Positions 63,053 to 64,000 of a stretch of DNA of 64,000 bases are shown piece by piece. The position numbers and the translations under genes were made by a program. A model generated the notes under the pieces. The model saw only the letters and a program-made list of their open reading frames with translations, had not been told where the DNA came from and searched no databases. How positions within the stretch are numbered: position 1 is the first letter of the stretch; each line of letters begins with the position of its first letter. The stretch is from Fontibacillus phaseoli (GTDB lineage: Bacteria; Bacillota; Bacilli; Paenibacillales; Paenibacillaceae): the NCBI RefSeq assembly GCF_003337355.1, contig NZ_QPJW01000001.1, forward strand, positions 62,001 to 126,000, read 5' to 3'.

Positions 63053-63622
63053 TCAGATTTGCGGCCAGTGTAGCCACTTCTTGGAGGCTGGCGTACGTTT
63101 TCTAGGGCGAGGCGTTTTTTCGATGAAACCGAAGAGCAAAATACCTACCAATCGTTCCCGGTCCGAGATGCCCAGTTGTTCGAAGAAAGGTTTGGTATAC
63201 AACATTTCATCCGAACGCCAAAACATGCCGATGCCCTTCTCCCAAGCCAAAAGCTGCAAGTTTTGCAGGAAAAAGCAAGCATTCGCATAATGCATATCTT
63301 TCTGTTGCTGCGAATCATGGTCATCCACTACTATGACCAAGAGACCGGGGACCTCGGAAAAAAACTTAGCCATCGTCTCTTTCACGGAACGGGGAATGAG
63401 TTTTCCCATTCGGGTAGCAGTAAAGGAATCCAGCATGTAATGCGACAAGCGATTTTTGGACTCGTTTTGCAGGGCTATAATAAGCCGCATGGATTGCAGC
63501 ATTTGTGGGTCGCACGAAACCGCCGCCCGATTAAATAACTCTTGCATCAAATGATCCGGCACAGCTTGATCGGCGAACTTCCGTATGCTTCTACGCTCTT
63601 TGATTATGGATTCCACGCTCAT
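63053..63622 (-). CDS. Nitroreductase-family protein
   Basis: 189 residues with the usual opening SIIKERRSIRKFADQAVPDHLMQELFNRA, ANACFFLQNLQLLAWEKGIGMFWRS in the middle and FGFIEKTPRPRKRTP at the C-terminus. FMN-dependent reduction of nitro or quinone compounds is expected; substrate unknown. ATG at 63622. The two neighbouring nitroreductases share layout but not length, and could form a heterodimer or be an old duplication. Confidence 0.86.
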   Translation of the reverse strand: MSVESIIKERRSIRKFADQAVPDHLMQELFNRAAVSCDPQMLQSMRLIIALQNESKNRLSHYMLDSFTATRMGKLIPRSVKETMAKFFSEVPGLLVIVVDDHDSQQQKDMHYANACFFLQNLQLLAWEKGIGMFWRSDEMLYTKPFFEQLGISDRERLVGILLFGFIEKTPRPRKRTPASKKWLHWPQI

Positions 63623-63965
63623 TCACATTCCTGCCTTCCAAGTAAAATAACTGCCTTGAGTTGATTGTTTAATCATCTATGGGCTTCCGCTTCCGTATTT
63701 ATGACTCTTCCCCCAGCCACGGACAATTGTTTCTGAAAAAACAAAGAACCTTCTTGACGATTTATAGTTTCATTAGAATGAATTTATTAGACATTAAATC
63801 ATTTAAATCCATTATTAAAACAATTAACATAGTTTCTTATGAAACAATATTTATTGTACTGTCCACACTTTATTGTGTCAACTAACGGTCTAATCGGTCA
63901 CTATTGTTTCTAGGGAAATAATCTATGATATAATGTTGAAAATGAGTCGAGGAGCCAGCAGAACT

Positions 63966-64000
63966 ATGGGTACTTCCAACCGAAACAAAGCCGCAATACA
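63966..64000 (+). CDS. 5' end of a gene, possibly TetR-type regulator (runs out of window)
   Basis: ATG 63966 (or ATG 63942 in the same frame) after GAGGAG, preceded by TATAAT at 63930-63935. Only MGTSNRNKAAI is visible, which resembles the N-terminus of TetR-type repressors just before their first helix. The region 63623-63900 shows no other gene. Confidence 0.35.
   Translation, partial: MGTSNRNKAAI

Noticed and set aside
63679..63885. 68-codon frame near the right edge
   Set aside because: AT-rich sequence with no ribosome site or known domain.

Overview
The window looks like chromosomal DNA of an endospore-forming, low-to-mid GC Firmicute of the Paenibacillus type (inference). The evidence is an intact sigma-K gene, a Coat F-domain protein, a flotillin/NfeD pair behind a sigma-W-like promoter, a bacillithiol-associated YtxJ protein, the glcT-ptsG-ptsHI glucose PTS block, frequent TTG and GTG starts behind strong AGGAGG sites, and several families of short palindromic intergenic repeats. 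No rRNA, tRNA, complete insertion sequence or CRISPR array was seen.

Layout. 0-2.1 kb: end of a HAD phosphatase, a Sir2 deacylase and an aldo/keto reductase. 2.2-7.0 kb: AraC-type regulator divergent from galK-galE-galT (Leloir pathway), whose terminator hairpin holds the galT stop codon in its loop. 7.3-10.7 kb: iron alcohol dehydrogenase, then yuaF-floT. 10.9-16.1 kb: glcT, a GlcT-type RNA antiterminator site, ptsG, ptsH and ptsI. 16.1-20.4 kb: repeat-rich gap, ribosomal protein L25/Ctc, a DsbA/DsbB-like pair, a lipoprotein and a spore-coat protein. 20.5-23.5 kb: AraC regulator divergent from a GH127 glycosidase.

24.2-31.6 kb holds the most striking object: a 2,475-residue protein made of 225 consecutive ten-residue units that stay in exact 30-nt register for 6.75 kb. 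The first 60 units are irregular. The rest form fifteen 110-residue (330-nt) super-modules, the last one cut short by one unit, and one super-module carries a perfect one-unit duplication. Next come a secreted triple FMN-binding protein with an upstream Rex-like operator, the exoribonuclease YhaM, a cupin, an orphan radical SAM protein, a VanX-like lipoprotein dipeptidase and an ADP-ribosylglycohydrolase.

40-49 kb: MarR/MFS efflux pair, YceI protein, two-component system, a second MFS pump beside a decayed and an intact PadR regulator, and sigK. 49.5-51 kb is a graveyard of gene fragments (part of sigK, a solute-binding lipoprotein, ABC ATPase and GntR pieces, and a decayed SDR-MerR pair). 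The intact SDR-MerR pair lies at 58-59.6 kb in the same orientation, so the two copies bracket an AI-2E-family membrane protein and a more AT-rich cluster: a LytTR regulator fused to a degenerate ABC ATPase domain, an ABC ATPase, an ABC permease and a second-type SecA. The last 4 kb has thiol/redox genes, a broken alcohol dehydrogenase fused to an S-layer-domain fragment, an 11-bp tandem array, two nitroreductases and the start of a possible TetR-type regulator.
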